A stretch of 6,095 nucleotides of DNA from assembly GCA_028067895.1 (NCBI GenBank), contig JAPTUI010000054.1:1-6095 (forward strand), given 5' to 3'. This stretch comes from Pseudomonadota bacterium. GTDB lineage: Bacteria > Pseudomonadota > Gammaproteobacteria > Steroidobacterales > Steroidobacteraceae. A program made the position numbers and the translations under genes. Numbering within the stretch: the stretch's first letter is position 1; the number at the start of each line of letters is the position of its first letter. The notes under the pieces are model-generated. The model saw only the letters and a program-made list of their open reading frames with translations, was not told the origin of the DNA and did not search any database. Below are positions 5,932 through 6,095 of the stretch, in pieces.

Positions 5932-5955
5932 CTTATTAAGTAGTACCTTAATAAG
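5932..5955. promoter_or_regulatory. Double palindrome upstream of the ATPase gene, candidate operator
   Basis: CTTATTAAG (5932-5940) and CTTAATAAG (5947-5955) form a perfect inverted repeat around TAGTAC. Each half is itself a palindrome (CTTA, one base, TAAG). The centres are 15 bp apart, and the block lies 36-60 bp upstream of the ATG at 5895 in GC-rich surroundings. On the minus strand TTGACT (5933-5928) overlaps its edge and could be a -35 hexamer, but the -10 (TAGGTT, 17 nt on) is poor and would place the transcript start inside the gene. An operator bound by one or two dimers is the simplest reading; an element end is the alternative. Confidence 0.5.
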
Positions 5956-6043
5956 CCACGATTACTGACATCGTTCCTCCGTGAAGTGAGGGCAGCACTG
6001 GTCCCCGGGCCTGGGTGCAGGCGCCAAAATCGTGGCCAGGAAA

Positions 6044-6095
6044 TGCGGGAGATCTGCGGGAGTCGGTCGTGCTCGGTTGTGCTTCGTTGTGCCAA
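6044..6095 (+). repeat. Arm-like repeat block, copy 2 (runs to the window edge)
   Basis: This is the second copy of the block at 4275-4324, 1,769 bp downstream and in the same orientation. It has two TGCGGGA units (6044-6050 and 6055-6061), then TCGTGCTCGG and TTGTGCTTCG, followed by a partial TTGTGC running into the window end. By analogy with copy 1, a tRNA 3' fragment would be expected roughly 65 nt after it, outside the window. The minus-strand frame reading leftward from the edge is judged to be a by-product of the repeat. Confidence 0.5.

Noticed and set aside
5044..5943. Long plus-strand open frame (299 codons) opposite the ATPase gene
   Set aside because: It lies almost wholly antisense to a gene with clear Walker motifs. 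Its translation has no recognisable domain; long antisense frames are common in GC-rich coding DNA.

Overview
This is a GC-rich accessory stretch of a proteobacterial chromosome. The evidence is an E. coli YhbW-like flavin monooxygenase, a NahR/LinR-type LysR regulator next to a flavodoxin, and a MazEF-type toxin-antitoxin pair. The species cannot be named from the sequence.

Layout. At the left edge, on the minus strand, lies a type II toxin-antitoxin operon: a ribbon-helix-helix antitoxin (49-297) overlapping the start of a MazF/PemK toxin that runs off the window (1-52). A 45-nt block at 370-414 looks like the 3' half of a tRNA with anticodon CAT. Next come a flavodoxin-family oxidoreductase (592-1221, minus) and a divergent LysR regulator (1324-2226, plus) that share a 102-bp control region. 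Facing the LysR gene is a luciferase-like monooxygenase (2439-3425, minus). After it lies a decayed gene (3598-4188, minus) whose single reading frame is broken by three nonsense codons. A repeat-rich segment (4275-4324) and a second tRNA-CAT 3' half (4390-4434, with its CCA) follow. Beyond them are a 464-aa ATPase of the archaeal-type/DUF234 group (4501-5895, minus), an AT-rich double palindrome upstream of it (5932-5955), and a second copy of the repeat-rich segment at the right edge (6044-6093).

Reading of the whole. The two tRNA 3' halves lie in the same orientation exactly 4,020 bp apart. The segment before the second one recurs 1,769 bp further on, at the window end. This looks like a tandem row of integrated cassettes, each closed by arm-like repeats and then a copy of a tRNA 3' end, as left by a tyrosine recombinase that inserts into a tRNA gene. 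No recombinase gene is in the window, so the mobility claim is an inference. The cargo would be a toxin-antitoxin pair (cassette 1), a redox module plus a dying gene (cassette 2), and a lone DUF234 ATPase (cassette 3).
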